The notes beneath the pieces are model-generated. The model searched no databases and had not been told where the DNA came from. It was given only the letters and a program-made list of their open reading frames with translations. A program made the position numbers and the translations under genes. Below are positions 9,008-17,196 of a stretch of 64,000 nt of DNA, piece by piece. This DNA comes from Bradyrhizobium sp. SZCCT0153 (GTDB taxonomy: Bacteria > Pseudomonadota > Alphaproteobacteria > Rhizobiales > Xanthobacteraceae). The DNA lies in NCBI RefSeq assembly GCF_018129995.1, contig NZ_JAFCKS010000002.1:1116001-1180000 (forward strand), read 5' to 3'. How positions within the stretch are numbered: the first letter of the stretch is position 1; the number at the start of each line of letters is the position of its first letter.

Positions 9008-9808
9008 TTACTCGCGTGTCGCCTTCGCCGCGCCGCGCAAGCCGGCCTGCTGCTGGATCGTGTCCAGCGCGCCGGACGACTGCTCGTCCGTGACGAAGCT
9101 GTTGAGCAGGGGAAGCGCATCCTCGCGTCCCTTGGGAATCGCAATCGCCATGTGTTCCAGGCCCCAATTGCCGTCGAGGACCCTCGCGCCGGGCATCTGG
9201 TCGGACATCTCGAACAGTGTCGGCTTGTTGGTCGCGTAGAGATCGATCTCGCCGCGGCCGAACATGGCGATGGCAACCTTGACGCTTTCGGCGGGAACGA
9301 TGGTCGCGTTCTTGAATCTGGCCGGCAGCGTACGCTCGGAGGTCGAGCCTTTGGTGACGCCGATCTTGATGCCCGGTTTGTCGATGTCCTCGACCCTGCC
9401 GACAGGCGAGTTCGCGGGAACGAGATAGCCGAGCTCGATCGCCAGCACGGGCTGGCTGAAGCTGACGTCGTTGGCGCGGGCCGGCGTGGCGTTGGTCACG
9501 GTAAAGTCGACCTGGCGATCATGGATCGCGGTGACGATGTCGGCGACACGCTGGAACCTGACATAGTCGACGTGCACGCCGAGCCGTTTTGCAAGCTCGC
9601 CGCCGAGATCGTAGGCGAGGCCGTGCGGCTTGCCGGCCGCGTCCGAGACCATCGAGGTCGGACTGCCCGGATAGATGCCGACGCGCAAGATGCCGCTCGG
9701 CGCCAGCAGTTTTGCTTCGCCATCGGCGCACGCGGGCGCACCGGGCAGACCGATGACTGCAAACGCGAGCAGGACGGCGCGGACAAGGCGACCGTAAGAG
9801 GTCCTCAT
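9008..9808 (-). CDS. Periplasmic substrate-binding protein, amino-acid ABC family 3
   Basis: A 266-residue exported solute-binding protein (SBP_bac_3 type). The N-terminus has an Arg-rich start, a hydrophobic core (AVLLAFAVIGLPGAPACA) and an Ala-x-Ala style cut near ACADG. The domain then follows the family pattern: GILRVGIYPGSPTSM, AYDLGGELAKRLGVHVDYVRF, VDFTVTNATPARANDVSFSQPV. No permease or ATPase is next to it, so it is an orphan binding protein. It lies 10 bases downstream of the Bug-type binding protein and is probably on the same transcript. Confidence 0.88.
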   Translation of the reverse strand: MRTSYGRLVRAVLLAFAVIGLPGAPACADGEAKLLAPSGILRVGIYPGSPTSMVSDAAGKPHGLAYDLGGELAKRLGVHVDYVRFQRVADIVTAIHDRQVDFTVTNATPARANDVSFSQPVLAIELGYLVPANSPVGRVEDIDKPGIKIGVTKGSTSERTLPARFKNATIVPAESVKVAIAMFGRGEIDLYATNKPTLFEMSDQMPGARVLDGNWGLEHMAIAIPKGREDALPLLNSFVTDEQSSGALDTIQQQAGLRGAAKATRE

Positions 9809-9818
9809 GTAGCGAGCC

Positions 9819-10799
9819 TCACTGCGCGCGGATGTCGGCGGCCTTCAGCACCGGCTCCCATTTGGTTGCCTCGGCGTGCATGTAGGCGTCAAACTCCTTG
9901 GCGGAGGAGCCGATCGGGGCTGCACCGATCTTGCCGAGTGTCGACAGCACGTTCGGATCCTGTAGTGCCGCCTTCAAATCGGTTTCGAGCTTCGCCACGA
10001 TTTCCGGCGGCATTTTTGCAGGTCCAAGCACGCCCCACCAGACCGAGACGTCGTAGCCGGGGACGCCTGATTCCGCGACCGTCGGGACATTGGGCAGCGC
10101 CTTCGAGCGCTCGGCCGAGGTCACCGCGAGCGCGCGCACCGGGCCGCCTTCGATCTGGCTGATCGCTTCCGCAAGTGGATTGATGCTGATTGGTATGTCG
10201 CCGGCGATCACCGCGGTCAACGCCGGCGCGCCGCCCTTGTAGGGGATCGCGACGATCTTGGTGCCCGACATGTATTTGAGCAGCTCGCCGGCGAGATGCG
10301 CCGAGGTGCCGTTGCCGGACATGCCATAGGAGAGCTTGTCCGGCTCCTTCTTGGCCGCAGCGAGCAGATCGCCGAGTGTCTTGTAGGGGCTGTCCTTGGC
10401 GACGACGATCGCGAGCGGTGAGGAGGCGACTTCACTGATCGCGGTAAAGTCCTTGAACGTGTCATAGGGCACGCTCGGATAGATGAACTGGTTGAGCGGG
10501 TGGCCGCTCGCGACCAGGATCAGCGTATAGCCGTCGGGCGCTGCCTGCGTCAGCGCCTGCGAGGCGACGATGCCGCCGGCGCCCGGACGGTTGTCGATCA
10601 CCGGTTGCTGGCCCCAGGTCTTCGCCAGTGCCTGGCCGAGCGTGCGTGCGAGCACGTCGACCGCGCCGCCGGCGGCGTAGGGCACGAGGATGTGAACCGG
10701 CTTGCTCGGATAGTTGTCGGCGGCCTGCGCGGCGCCACCCGCCAGCAGCAGGCCGGCGCCCAGCATCAACCCGCCGATTGTCTTGTTCAAACCCAGCAT
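9819..10799 (-). CDS. Tripartite tricarboxylate transporter substrate-binding protein (Bug/TctC family)
   Basis: A 326-residue periplasmic binding protein for carboxylates. A signal peptide is visible (hydrophobic GLMLGAGLLLAGGAAQA, cut before ADNYPSKP), followed by family hallmarks YPSKPVHILVPYAAGGAVDVLART, IDNRPGAGGIVASQALTQAAPDGYTL and GTSAHLAGELLKYMSG. No TctA or TctB membrane subunit is encoded nearby, as is common for this expanded family. It is divergent from the TetR gene with an operator between them, so it is probably induced with the neighbouring aromatic-acid island. Confidence 0.93.
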   Translation of the reverse strand: MLGLNKTIGGLMLGAGLLLAGGAAQAADNYPSKPVHILVPYAAGGAVDVLARTLGQALAKTWGQQPVIDNRPGAGGIVASQALTQAAPDGYTLILVASGHPLNQFIYPSVPYDTFKDFTAISEVASSPLAIVVAKDSPYKTLGDLLAAAKKEPDKLSYGMSGNGTSAHLAGELLKYMSGTKIVAIPYKGGAPALTAVIAGDIPISINPLAEAISQIEGGPVRALAVTSAERSKALPNVPTVAESGVPGYDVSVWWGVLGPAKMPPEIVAKLETDLKAALQDPNVLSTLGKIGAAPIGSSAKEFDAYMHAEATKWEPVLKAADIRAQ

Positions 10800-10892
10800 T
10801 TCCCAGCACTCCTTGATGGCGTTCGCTTCCCCGCGGCGGTCTCCAGGCCGTTCCGGACGCCGCCCATGGTTCTTGTTGACGAGACCTGATCT

Positions 10893-10910
10893 TTTGTACG
10901 ATAGTACAAA
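10893..10910. promoter_or_regulatory. Inverted repeat, likely operator of the adjacent TetR regulator
   Basis: The site is TTTGTAC-GATA-GTACAAA: two perfect 7-bp arms around a 4-base spacer, in the gap between the divergent Bug-type gene and the TetR gene. It ends 4 bases before the proposed ATG of the regulator, a position suited to autorepression and to control of the divergent transcript. Confidence 0.7.
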
Positions 10911-10914
10911 TCAC

Positions 10915-11625
10915 ATGGTACGCAAGCCCACCAGCAAGGAAACGGCCCGCAAGCCGAACATGCGCGAGGCGATCCTCGCCGCGGCCGAGGAGCTGTTCGC
11001 CATCAACGGCTTCAATGCCGTTTCGGTGCGCGACATCGCGCAGGCCGCCGGCGCCAATCCCGGCAGCGTGACCTATCATTTCAAGACCAAGGACGGCCTG
11101 CTGCTGGAGATCTACCAGCGTCATTGCGGGCCGATGAATTTGCGCCGTTCCGAGCTGCTCGCGGCCGCCAAGCGCGTGCGCGATCTCCAGGACCGGCTGG
11201 AAGCGGTGGTGCGGGCCTATGTCGTGCCGGCCTTCACCTCGGGCAGCGATCTCGCCGGCGGGGGAGCGCGCTTCACGCGCCTGCGCGCCGTGATGTCGGC
11301 CGAAGGCAACGAAGTCGCGCGAAAAATCATCGCGCAGACTTTTGACGACACCAGCCACGCCTTCATCGACGCGATCCACGACAGCCTGCCGCACATTCCG
11401 CGCACCGACATCGTCTGGCGCAGCCACTTCCTGCTCGGCGCGCTCTATTACTCGCTGGTGACGCCGGATCGCGTCTCGCGCCTGTCGCGTGGCGAAGCCG
11501 ACGGCAACGATGCCGCCAGCGCCATCGAGCAATTGGTGCAGGCCACCGTTGCCGCGTTCCAGGCGCCGGCGCTCGATCAGGCCGCGCCGGTGAAGCGGCG
11601 GCCGGTCGTCAGCAGCAAGACTTGA
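10915..11625 (+). CDS. TetR-family transcriptional regulator
   Basis: A 236-residue one-component repressor. The N-terminal helix-turn-helix is clear (AILAAAEELFAINGFNAVSVRDIAQ, then AGANPGSVTYHFKTKDGLL); the C-terminal ligand domain is of a common proteobacterial type. The frame stays open upstream to 10714, but that part covers the operator and is not protein-like; the ATG at 10915 is preferred, although it lacks a clear ribosome site and the operator ends just 4 bases before it, so a leaderless mRNA or a start at 10960 is possible. It probably controls both the binding proteins upstream and the catabolic genes downstream. Confidence 0.9.
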   Translation: MVRKPTSKETARKPNMREAILAAAEELFAINGFNAVSVRDIAQAAGANPGSVTYHFKTKDGLLLEIYQRHCGPMNLRRSELLAAAKRVRDLQDRLEAVVRAYVVPAFTSGSDLAGGGARFTRLRAVMSAEGNEVARKIIAQTFDDTSHAFIDAIHDSLPHIPRTDIVWRSHFLLGALYYSLVTPDRVSRLSRGEADGNDAASAIEQLVQATVAAFQAPALDQAAPVKRRPVVSSKT

Positions 11626-11699
11626 AAGAAACCGCTCGAGCGGAGGCGCGCAACAGCGCTTTCGCTCGCAAGCGGACCATGTGACAGGGTGTTGAGGAA

Positions 11700-12659
11700 A
11701 TGAACAGGCGGGAGTGTTTGCATCTCTTGACCGGATTGGCCGGTGCCGCGCTCACGAGCGAAGCGCGCGCGCAAGGTGCCGAGCCCAAAGCGATCCCGAC
11801 GATCGCGCCGCCGGATCCAAATCCCAAGACGCCATCCTTCAAGCTGCCGCCGAAGTCGTGCGACAGCCACACCCACATTTTCGGGCCGGCGTCGCGTTAT
11901 CCCTTCTCGGAAAAGCGCCCTTACAATACGGCCGATGCGCCGCTGGAGACGTTCCGCAGCGTGCACGAGAAGATCGGCGTCGAGCGCTGCGTGATCGTCA
12001 ATGCCACCGTGCACGGCACCGACAATCGCGTCGTCACCGATGCCATCGCGCAGAGCGAGGGCGCCTACAAGGGCATCGCCAACGTCAACGACGAGATGAC
12101 CGAGAAAGAGCTGGCGGCGCTTGGCAAGGGCGGCATCTGTGGCTGCCGCTTTGCCTTCCTCAAGCGCCTCGGCGGCGTCGGCGACATGACCAAGTTCCAG
12201 CGCATCGTGCATCGCGTCGCCGAGCTCGGCTGGCATGTCGATGTCTATTTCGAGCCGGGCACGATCTCCGAATTCGCAGCCCTTCTGACCGCGCTGCCGA
12301 CGCCTTACGTGATCGATCACATGGGAACGGTCCAGGCGAGCAAAGGGCTCGACGATCCCGGTTTCACGGCCTTGCTCGACCTTCAGAAGAAGGACGAGAA
12401 GTGCTGGGTCAAGATCACCGGCCTCGAACGTGCCTCCGCGGCCGGCAAACCGTTCCACGATGCCGTGCCGTTCGCGAAGGCGCTGATCGACAATGCACCC
12501 GACCGCGTCATCTGGGGCACCGACTGGCCGCATCCCAACGTCAAGATCATGCCGAACGACGGCGAGATCGTCGACCTTGTTCCCCTCTACGCGCCCGACG
12601 CAAAGGTCCGGCAGAAACTGCTGGTCGACAATCCCGCGCGCCTGTTCAAGTTCACCTGA
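11700..12659 (+). CDS. LigI-like lactone hydrolase (amidohydrolase family) with twin-arginine signal
   Basis: A 319-residue TIM-barrel hydrolase of the 2-pyrone-4,6-dicarboxylate lactonase (LigI) type. After the leader come CDSHTHIFGP (HxH), VNATVHGTDNR, VIDHMG and DRVIWGTDWPHPN, all matching LigI positions as I recall them. The N-terminus NRRECLHLLTGLAGAALTSEARAQ is unlike LigI and reads as a Tat signal ending in an Ala-rich cleavage region, so this copy is probably exported folded to the periplasm. The TGA stop overlaps the ATG of its cytoplasmic-looking paralogue. Function as a PDC hydrolase is inferred; related lactonases act on other lactones. Confidence 0.85.
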   Translation: MNRRECLHLLTGLAGAALTSEARAQGAEPKAIPTIAPPDPNPKTPSFKLPPKSCDSHTHIFGPASRYPFSEKRPYNTADAPLETFRSVHEKIGVERCVIVNATVHGTDNRVVTDAIAQSEGAYKGIANVNDEMTEKELAALGKGGICGCRFAFLKRLGGVGDMTKFQRIVHRVAELGWHVDVYFEPGTISEFAALLTALPTPYVIDHMGTVQASKGLDDPGFTALLDLQKKDEKCWVKITGLERASAAGKPFHDAVPFAKALIDNAPDRVIWGTDWPHPNVKIMPNDGEIVDLVPLYAPDAKVRQKLLVDNPARLFKFT

Positions 12660-13543
12660 TGAGCATGATGTACACGCCGACCATTCCGCCGCCCGATCCG
12701 AACACCCGTACGCCGAAGTTCAAGCTGCCGAAGCTGTCTTGCGACGCGCATTGCCACATCTTCGGCCCCGGCGCGAAATACCCTTACGCGCCCGACCGTT
12801 CCTACACGCCGCCGGATGCGCCGCTCGCCGATTTCCGCGCCCTGCATGCCAAGCTCGGCGTCGAGCGTGCCGTCATCGTCAATGCCAGCGTCCACGGCAC
12901 CGACAACACGGTCGCGCTCGATGCCATCGCGCAGAGCAATGGCGCCTACCGCGCGGTCGCCAACATTGACGACACCATCACCGAGCGCGACCTCCGCGTG
13001 CTGCACGAGGGCGGCTTTCGCGGCTGCCGCTTCAATTTCGTCCGTCATCTCGGCGGCGTTCCTGACAAGCGGGTGTTCGACCGCATCATCGCGATGGTCG
13101 CCCCGCTCGGCTGGCACATCGACCTGCATTTCGATGCGATCGACCTGCCTGAATATGCCGACATGCTGACACGGCTGCCGCTGAGCTACACCATCGACCA
13201 TATGGGACGGGTGAAGGCGTCCGACGGGCTCGACCAGATTCCGTTCAAGATTTTGATCGAGCTGATGCAGCGCGACGAGAAATGCTGGGTCAAGATCTGC
13301 GGCTCGGAGCGGGTGTCCTCGGCCGGTCCCCCGTTCACGGACGCCGTGCCGTTCGCGCGAAAGATCGTCGAGACCGCTCCGGACCGCATCATCTGGGGCA
13401 CCGATTGGCCGCATCCCAACGTCAAGGCGATGCCGAATGACGGCGATCTCGTCGACCTGATCCCGCTGTTCGCGCCGGAGCCGGAGTTCCAGCAGAAGAT
13501 CCTCGTCGACAATCCCGCGCGCCTGTTCGAGTTCGACCAATGA
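12659..13543 (+). CDS. LigI-like 2-pyrone-4,6-dicarboxylate lactonase (amidohydrolase family)
   Basis: A 294-residue paralogue of the preceding gene without the export signal, hence cytoplasmic. LigI opens PDC to 4-oxalomesaconate in the 4,5-cleavage pathway of protocatechuate. Visible sites are CDAHCHIFGP, NASVHGTDNTVALDAIAQ, FRGCRFNFVRHLGG, TIDHMG and DRIIWGTDWPHPN. The start ATG shares its A with the TGA of the upstream gene, and its own stop overlaps the start of the dctA-type gene, so translation of all three is coupled. A hydrolase of a related lactone is the main alternative. Confidence 0.86.
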   Translation: MSMMYTPTIPPPDPNTRTPKFKLPKLSCDAHCHIFGPGAKYPYAPDRSYTPPDAPLADFRALHAKLGVERAVIVNASVHGTDNTVALDAIAQSNGAYRAVANIDDTITERDLRVLHEGGFRGCRFNFVRHLGGVPDKRVFDRIIAMVAPLGWHIDLHFDAIDLPEYADMLTRLPLSYTIDHMGRVKASDGLDQIPFKILIELMQRDEKCWVKICGSERVSSAGPPFTDAVPFARKIVETAPDRIIWGTDWPHPNVKAMPNDGDLVDLIPLFAPEPEFQQKILVDNPARLFEFDQ

Positions 13544-14841
13544 CGGCGCTCGCGATCGACAAGCCGCGCGGCCGGGCCTGGTGGAAGGAGCTCTGGATCC
13601 AGGTGCTCATCGCCATGGCGGCGGGCATCGCGCTCGGGATCGTAAGCCCGGAGGCGGGCGCCAAGATGCAGCCGCTCGGGGACGCCTTCATCAAGGCGAT
13701 CCGGATGCTGATCGCGCCGATCATCTTCTGCACCGTCGTGCACGGCATCGCGCACATGGCCGACATGGCGCGGGTCGGGCGCGTCGCGGTGAAGGCGATC
13801 GTTTATTTCGAGATCATGACCACGATCGCGCTGGTCATCGGCCTCGTCGCGGTGAATGTGCTCAAGCCCGGCGTCGGCATGAACATCGATCCCGCCAGCA
13901 TCAATGCCAGCGTGATCGAGCCCTACGTCAAGCAGACCGCCGTCATCGGCTTCGTGCCGTTTCTCTTGAACATCGTGCCGGCAACCTTCATCGGCGCGTT
14001 TGCCGAAGGCAACATCCTCCAGGTGCTCTTCATCTCCGTGCTGTGCGGGTTCGCACTGGTACAGCTCGGCGAGCGCGGCGCACCGCTGGTTCATCTGATC
14101 GACATCGCCGCAAAGATGGTGTTCGCCGTCGTCGGCTTCGTGATGTGGGCGGCGCCGATCGGTGCGTTCGGTGCCATCGCCTTCACGGTCGGCAAGTTCG
14201 GTGTCGGCTCGCTGGCCTCGCTCGGCAAGCTGCTCGGCGGCTTTTATCTCACCTGCGTGATCTTCATCATCGTGGCGCTCGGCCCCGTCGCGCGTCTCTG
14301 CGGCTTCTCGCTGCTCAAGCTGATCCGCTACATCTGGGAAGAGCTTCTGATCTGCATCGCCACGACATCGTCCGAGACGGTGCTGCCGCGCATGCTGACC
14401 AAGCTGGAGAAGGCCGGCTGCGAGAAGAGCGTGGTTGGCCTCGTGATCCCGACCGGCTATTCCTTCAATCTCGACGGCACCTGTCTGTATCTCGCCGCCG
14501 CCTCGGTGTTCCTGGCGCAGGCGACCAACACGCCGTTCGGGCTCGCCGAGCAGATCGAGCTGCTGCTGATCCTGCTCGTGACCTCCAAGGGCGCCGCAGG
14601 TATCGCGGGCGCCGCCTTTGTCGTGCTGGCGGCGACGCTGTCCGCCACCGGCTCCATTCCGGTGACGAGCGTGGCGCTGGTGCTCGGCATCCATCGCCTG
14701 ATGTCCCAGGGACTGACGCCGACCAATCTGATCGGGAACGCGGTTGCGACGATTGCGATTGCCAAATGGGAAGGCGCCCTCGACGGCGAGCGCCTCAGGC
14801 GCGTGCTCGACGGCGAGGAACCCGCGGCCGTCACCGCTTGA
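13540..14841 (+). CDS. Dicarboxylate/amino acid:cation symporter, DctA type
   Basis: A 433-residue DAACS-family carrier of the inner membrane, importing C4-dicarboxylates or related acids with protons or sodium. Eight or more hydrophobic helices are present. Family motifs are seen: MLIAPIIFCTVVHGIAHM, the serine-rich loop TTSSETVLPRML, VIPTGYSFNLDGTC and the C-terminal LIGNAVATIAIAKWEG. Its ATG overlaps the stop of the LigI-like gene, so it is expected to import the substrate of this island, perhaps a pyrone- or benzene-carboxylate, rather than serve as the housekeeping DctA. Confidence 0.93.
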   Translation: MTALAIDKPRGRAWWKELWIQVLIAMAAGIALGIVSPEAGAKMQPLGDAFIKAIRMLIAPIIFCTVVHGIAHMADMARVGRVAVKAIVYFEIMTTIALVIGLVAVNVLKPGVGMNIDPASINASVIEPYVKQTAVIGFVPFLLNIVPATFIGAFAEGNILQVLFISVLCGFALVQLGERGAPLVHLIDIAAKMVFAVVGFVMWAAPIGAFGAIAFTVGKFGVGSLASLGKLLGGFYLTCVIFIIVALGPVARLCGFSLLKLIRYIWEELLICIATTSSETVLPRMLTKLEKAGCEKSVVGLVIPTGYSFNLDGTCLYLAAASVFLAQATNTPFGLAEQIELLLILLVTSKGAAGIAGAAFVVLAATLSATGSIPVTSVALVLGIHRLMSQGLTPTNLIGNAVATIAIAKWEGALDGERLRRVLDGEEPAAVTA

Positions 14842-14908
14842 TGAAATTGCTGCCTGCGTGGCGCGGGTGGCCTATGCTGCGTACGAACGAAAGAGGGGAG
14901 TTTGTCCC

Positions 14909-15622
14909 ATGAAGACAGGTCTCGTGGTCACGGCCCATCCGGGCGATTTCGTCTGGCGCGCCGGCGGTGCCATCGCGCTGCATGCGAAAAAGGGCTATCG
15001 CATGAAGATCGTGTGCATGTCCTTCGGCGAGCGCGGCGAAAGCCAGTTCGCCTGGAAGGAGAAGGGCGCAACGCTGGAATCGGTCAAGGCCGGCCGCAAG
15101 GACGAGGCGGAGCGGGCGGCAAAGCTGCTCGGCGCCGAGATCGAGTTCTTCGACTGCGGCGACTATCCGCTGAAGCTTGACGAGGCGCATTTCGATCGCA
15201 TGGTCGACATCTACCGCGAGCTCAATCCGAGCTTCGTGCTGACGCACGCGCTGGAAGACCCGTATAATTTCGACCATCCGAACGCGGCGCATTTCGCGCA
15301 GGAGACCCGCGTGGTCGCGCAGGCGATGGGCCACAAGCCCGGCGCGCAGTACAAATATTCGGCGCCGCCGGTGTTTCTGTTCGAGCCGCACCAGCCCGAG
15401 CAGTGCAATTACAAGCCGGACCTGCTCCTCAAGATCGACGAGGTCTGGAAGGAGAAGTACGAGGCGTTCCAGATCCTCGCCGCGCAGAAGCATCTGTGGG
15501 GCTATTACGAGCGCGTCGCGCTCAACCGCGGCATCCAGGGCAGCCGCAACACAGGCGTGCCCATGACTTACGGCGAGGCCTATCAGCGCCTGTTCCCGAC
15601 CGTTGCGGAGGAGCTTGCATGA
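14909..15622 (+). CDS. PIG-L family protein, GalB-like 4-oxalomesaconate hydratase
   Basis: A 237-residue protein of the LmbE/PIG-L zinc fold. The usual AHPDDE motif is altered to [12 protein letters not shown]; later metal-site candidates are [18 protein letters not shown]. GalB of Pseudomonas putida, a 4-oxalomesaconate hydratase of gallate degradation, is a PIG-L protein with a similar opening as I recall it, and the next gene encodes the aldolase that would take its product. A hydratase is therefore much likelier than a deacetylase. GAGGGG precedes the ATG at 14909. The stop overlaps the ATG of the aldolase gene. Confidence 0.82.
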   Translation: MKTGLVVTAHPGDFVWRAGGAIALHAKKGYRMKIVCMSFGERGESQFAWKEKGATLESVKAGRKDEAERAAKLLGAEIEFFDCGDYPLKLDEAHFDRMVDIYRELNPSFVLTHALEDPYNFDHPNAAHFAQETRVVAQAMGHKPGAQYKYSAPPVFLFEPHQPEQCNYKPDLLLKIDEVWKEKYEAFQILAAQKHLWGYYERVALNRGIQGSRNTGVPMTYGEAYQRLFPTVAEELA

Positions 15623-16302
15623 AGCCGGTCGTCGTTCGCAACATCAAGCGTGCCGATCCCGCCGGGATGGCGGAGTACGGCGTTTCGACCGTGCACGAAG
15701 CCTACGGCCGCATCGGTCTGATGAAGCCTTACTTGCGCCCCGTCTGGGCCGGCGCGGCGATTGCCGGCCCAGCCGTGACCGTGCTGGCCCAGCCCGGCGA
15801 CAACTGGATGATCCATGTCGCGGTCGAGCAGTGCACGAAGGGCGATATCCTCGTCGTCGGCTGCACCACCGACAATACCGATGGCATGTTCGGCGAATTG
15901 CTCGCGACCTCGCTCCAGGCGCGCGGCGTGCAGGGGCTGATCATCGATGCCGGTTGCCGCGACGTGAAGGCCCTGCATGAAATGAAGTTTCCGGTGTGGT
16001 CGCGCGCGATCTCGGCCAAGGGCACGGTCAAGGCCACGCTCGGCTCGGTCAACATTCCCGTGGTCTGCGCCGGCGTCAGCGTCGATCCCGGCGACATCAT
16101 CGTGGCCGATGACGACGGCGTCGTGGTGGTGCCGAAGCGCTATGCCGCGGAAGTCGCCGAGAAGGCGAAGAAGCGCAACGCGGATGAAGGCGGCAAGCGC
16201 ACGCGTCTCGCGTCGGGCGAACTGGGCCTCGACATGTACAGCATGCGCGAGACGCTGGCCAAGGCCGGGCTCGTCTATGTCGACAATCCCGAGGACGTCT
16301 AG
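15619..16302 (+). CDS. 4-carboxy-4-hydroxy-2-oxoadipate aldolase (LigK/GalC, RraA-like)
   Basis: A 227-residue class II aldolase of the RraA/HMG-aldolase family, expected to split 4-carboxy-4-hydroxy-2-oxoadipate into pyruvate and oxaloacetate. The signature is the [11 protein letters not shown] segment near residue 110, carrying the Arg-Asp pair used for substrate and metal binding, plus [11 protein letters not shown] and the C-terminal [13 protein letters not shown]. It starts within the stop of the PIG-L gene (ATGA). The order hydrolase, hydratase, aldolase reproduces steps 2 to 4 after ring cleavage. Confidence 0.9.
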   Translation: MKPVVVRNIKRADPAGMAEYGVSTVHEAYGRIGLMKPYLRPVWAGAAIAGPAVTVLAQPGDNWMIHVAVEQCTKGDILVVGCTTDNTDGMFGELLATSLQARGVQGLIIDAGCRDVKALHEMKFPVWSRAISAKGTVKATLGSVNIPVVCAGVSVDPGDIIVADDDGVVVVPKRYAAEVAEKAKKRNADEGGKRTRLASGELGLDMYSMRETLAKAGLVYVDNPEDV

Positions 16303-16326
16303 GGCGAAGAGAAGCGGAGCGCGCGG

Positions 16327-17196
16327 ATGGATCGTCTCAAGCTGAAGGCCGTGCTCGGCAGTCACCCTCACGTCCGGGCGGTGAAGAGCGGCGAGCTCCG
16401 CTCCGACCTTTTCGACCTCGACTTCATCGAGTACACGCCGACCAACACCGCGTTCAAGCCGATGGTGCGCGAGCAGGCTTTCGACGTCTGCGAGATGGCG
16501 ATCGTCACTTATCTGATGGCGAAGGCCCATGGCAAGCCGCTGGTGCTGTTGCCGGCGACCATGCTCGGCCGCTTCCAGCATGCTTACGCGCTGTACAATC
16601 CCGCGCAGGGTACGCTTGGGCCAACCGATCTCGAAGGCAGGCGCGTCGGCATCCGCTCGTTCACGACGACGACGGGGGCCTGGATCAGGGGTATCCTCGC
16701 CAACGACTACGGCGTCAATCTCGAGAAGATTCGCTGGGTCACCTTCGAGGACCCGCACGTCGCCGAATATGTCGACACCACCGAGCGGGCGCCGAAGGAC
16801 AAGAAGGTCCTTCAGATGCTGCTCGACGGCGAGCTCGATGCCGTCCTCGGCGAGACCTCTGATAATCCCAAGCTGAAGCCGCTGTTTCCGGATCCGGCCG
16901 CGGAAGCCGCCAAATGGTTTGCCCTTCGCGGCGCTGTCCCGGTCAATCACCTCGTGGTCGTGACCGAGAAGCTGGCAAAATCGCGCCCCGATGTCGTCGC
17001 GGGCGTCTATGACCTGCTCAAGCGGAACAAGGAACAGATGGGCGCTGCCGCTACGCCGGACCTCGTGCCGTTCGGAATCGAAGCGAACAGAAGACCGTTG
17101 GAGCTGATCGTCGATTATGCATTTCAGCAGGCGCTGATCCCGCGCCGCTATGCGGTCGAGGAGCTGTTCGACGAGACGACGCGAGGATTGAACTGA
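16327..17196 (+). CDS. 4,5-dihydroxyphthalate decarboxylase-like protein
   Basis: A 289-residue protein with a periplasmic-binding-protein-like fold but no signal peptide, which suggests a cytoplasmic enzyme. Segments HVRAVKSGELRSDLFDLDF, CEMAIVTYLMAKAHGKPLVLLP and GRRVGIRSFTTTTGAWIRGIL match the Pht5-type 4,5-dihydroxyphthalate decarboxylase family as I recall it. That enzyme converts 4,5-dihydroxyphthalate to protocatechuate. It lies 24 bases after the aldolase gene and overlaps the next gene by its stop codon. The decarboxylase activity is inferred; an orphan binding-protein role is less likely without a leader. Confidence 0.75.
   Translation: MDRLKLKAVLGSHPHVRAVKSGELRSDLFDLDFIEYTPTNTAFKPMVREQAFDVCEMAIVTYLMAKAHGKPLVLLPATMLGRFQHAYALYNPAQGTLGPTDLEGRRVGIRSFTTTTGAWIRGILANDYGVNLEKIRWVTFEDPHVAEYVDTTERAPKDKKVLQMLLDGELDAVLGETSDNPKLKPLFPDPAAEAAKWFALRGAVPVNHLVVVTEKLAKSRPDVVAGVYDLLKRNKEQMGAAATPDLVPFGIEANRRPLELIVDYAFQQALIPRRYAVEELFDETTRGLN

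Noticed and set aside
16327..17196. Ordinary periplasmic ABC binding protein
   Set aside because: There is no signal peptide, and the gene is embedded among catabolic enzymes; the Pht5-type decarboxylase family fits better.
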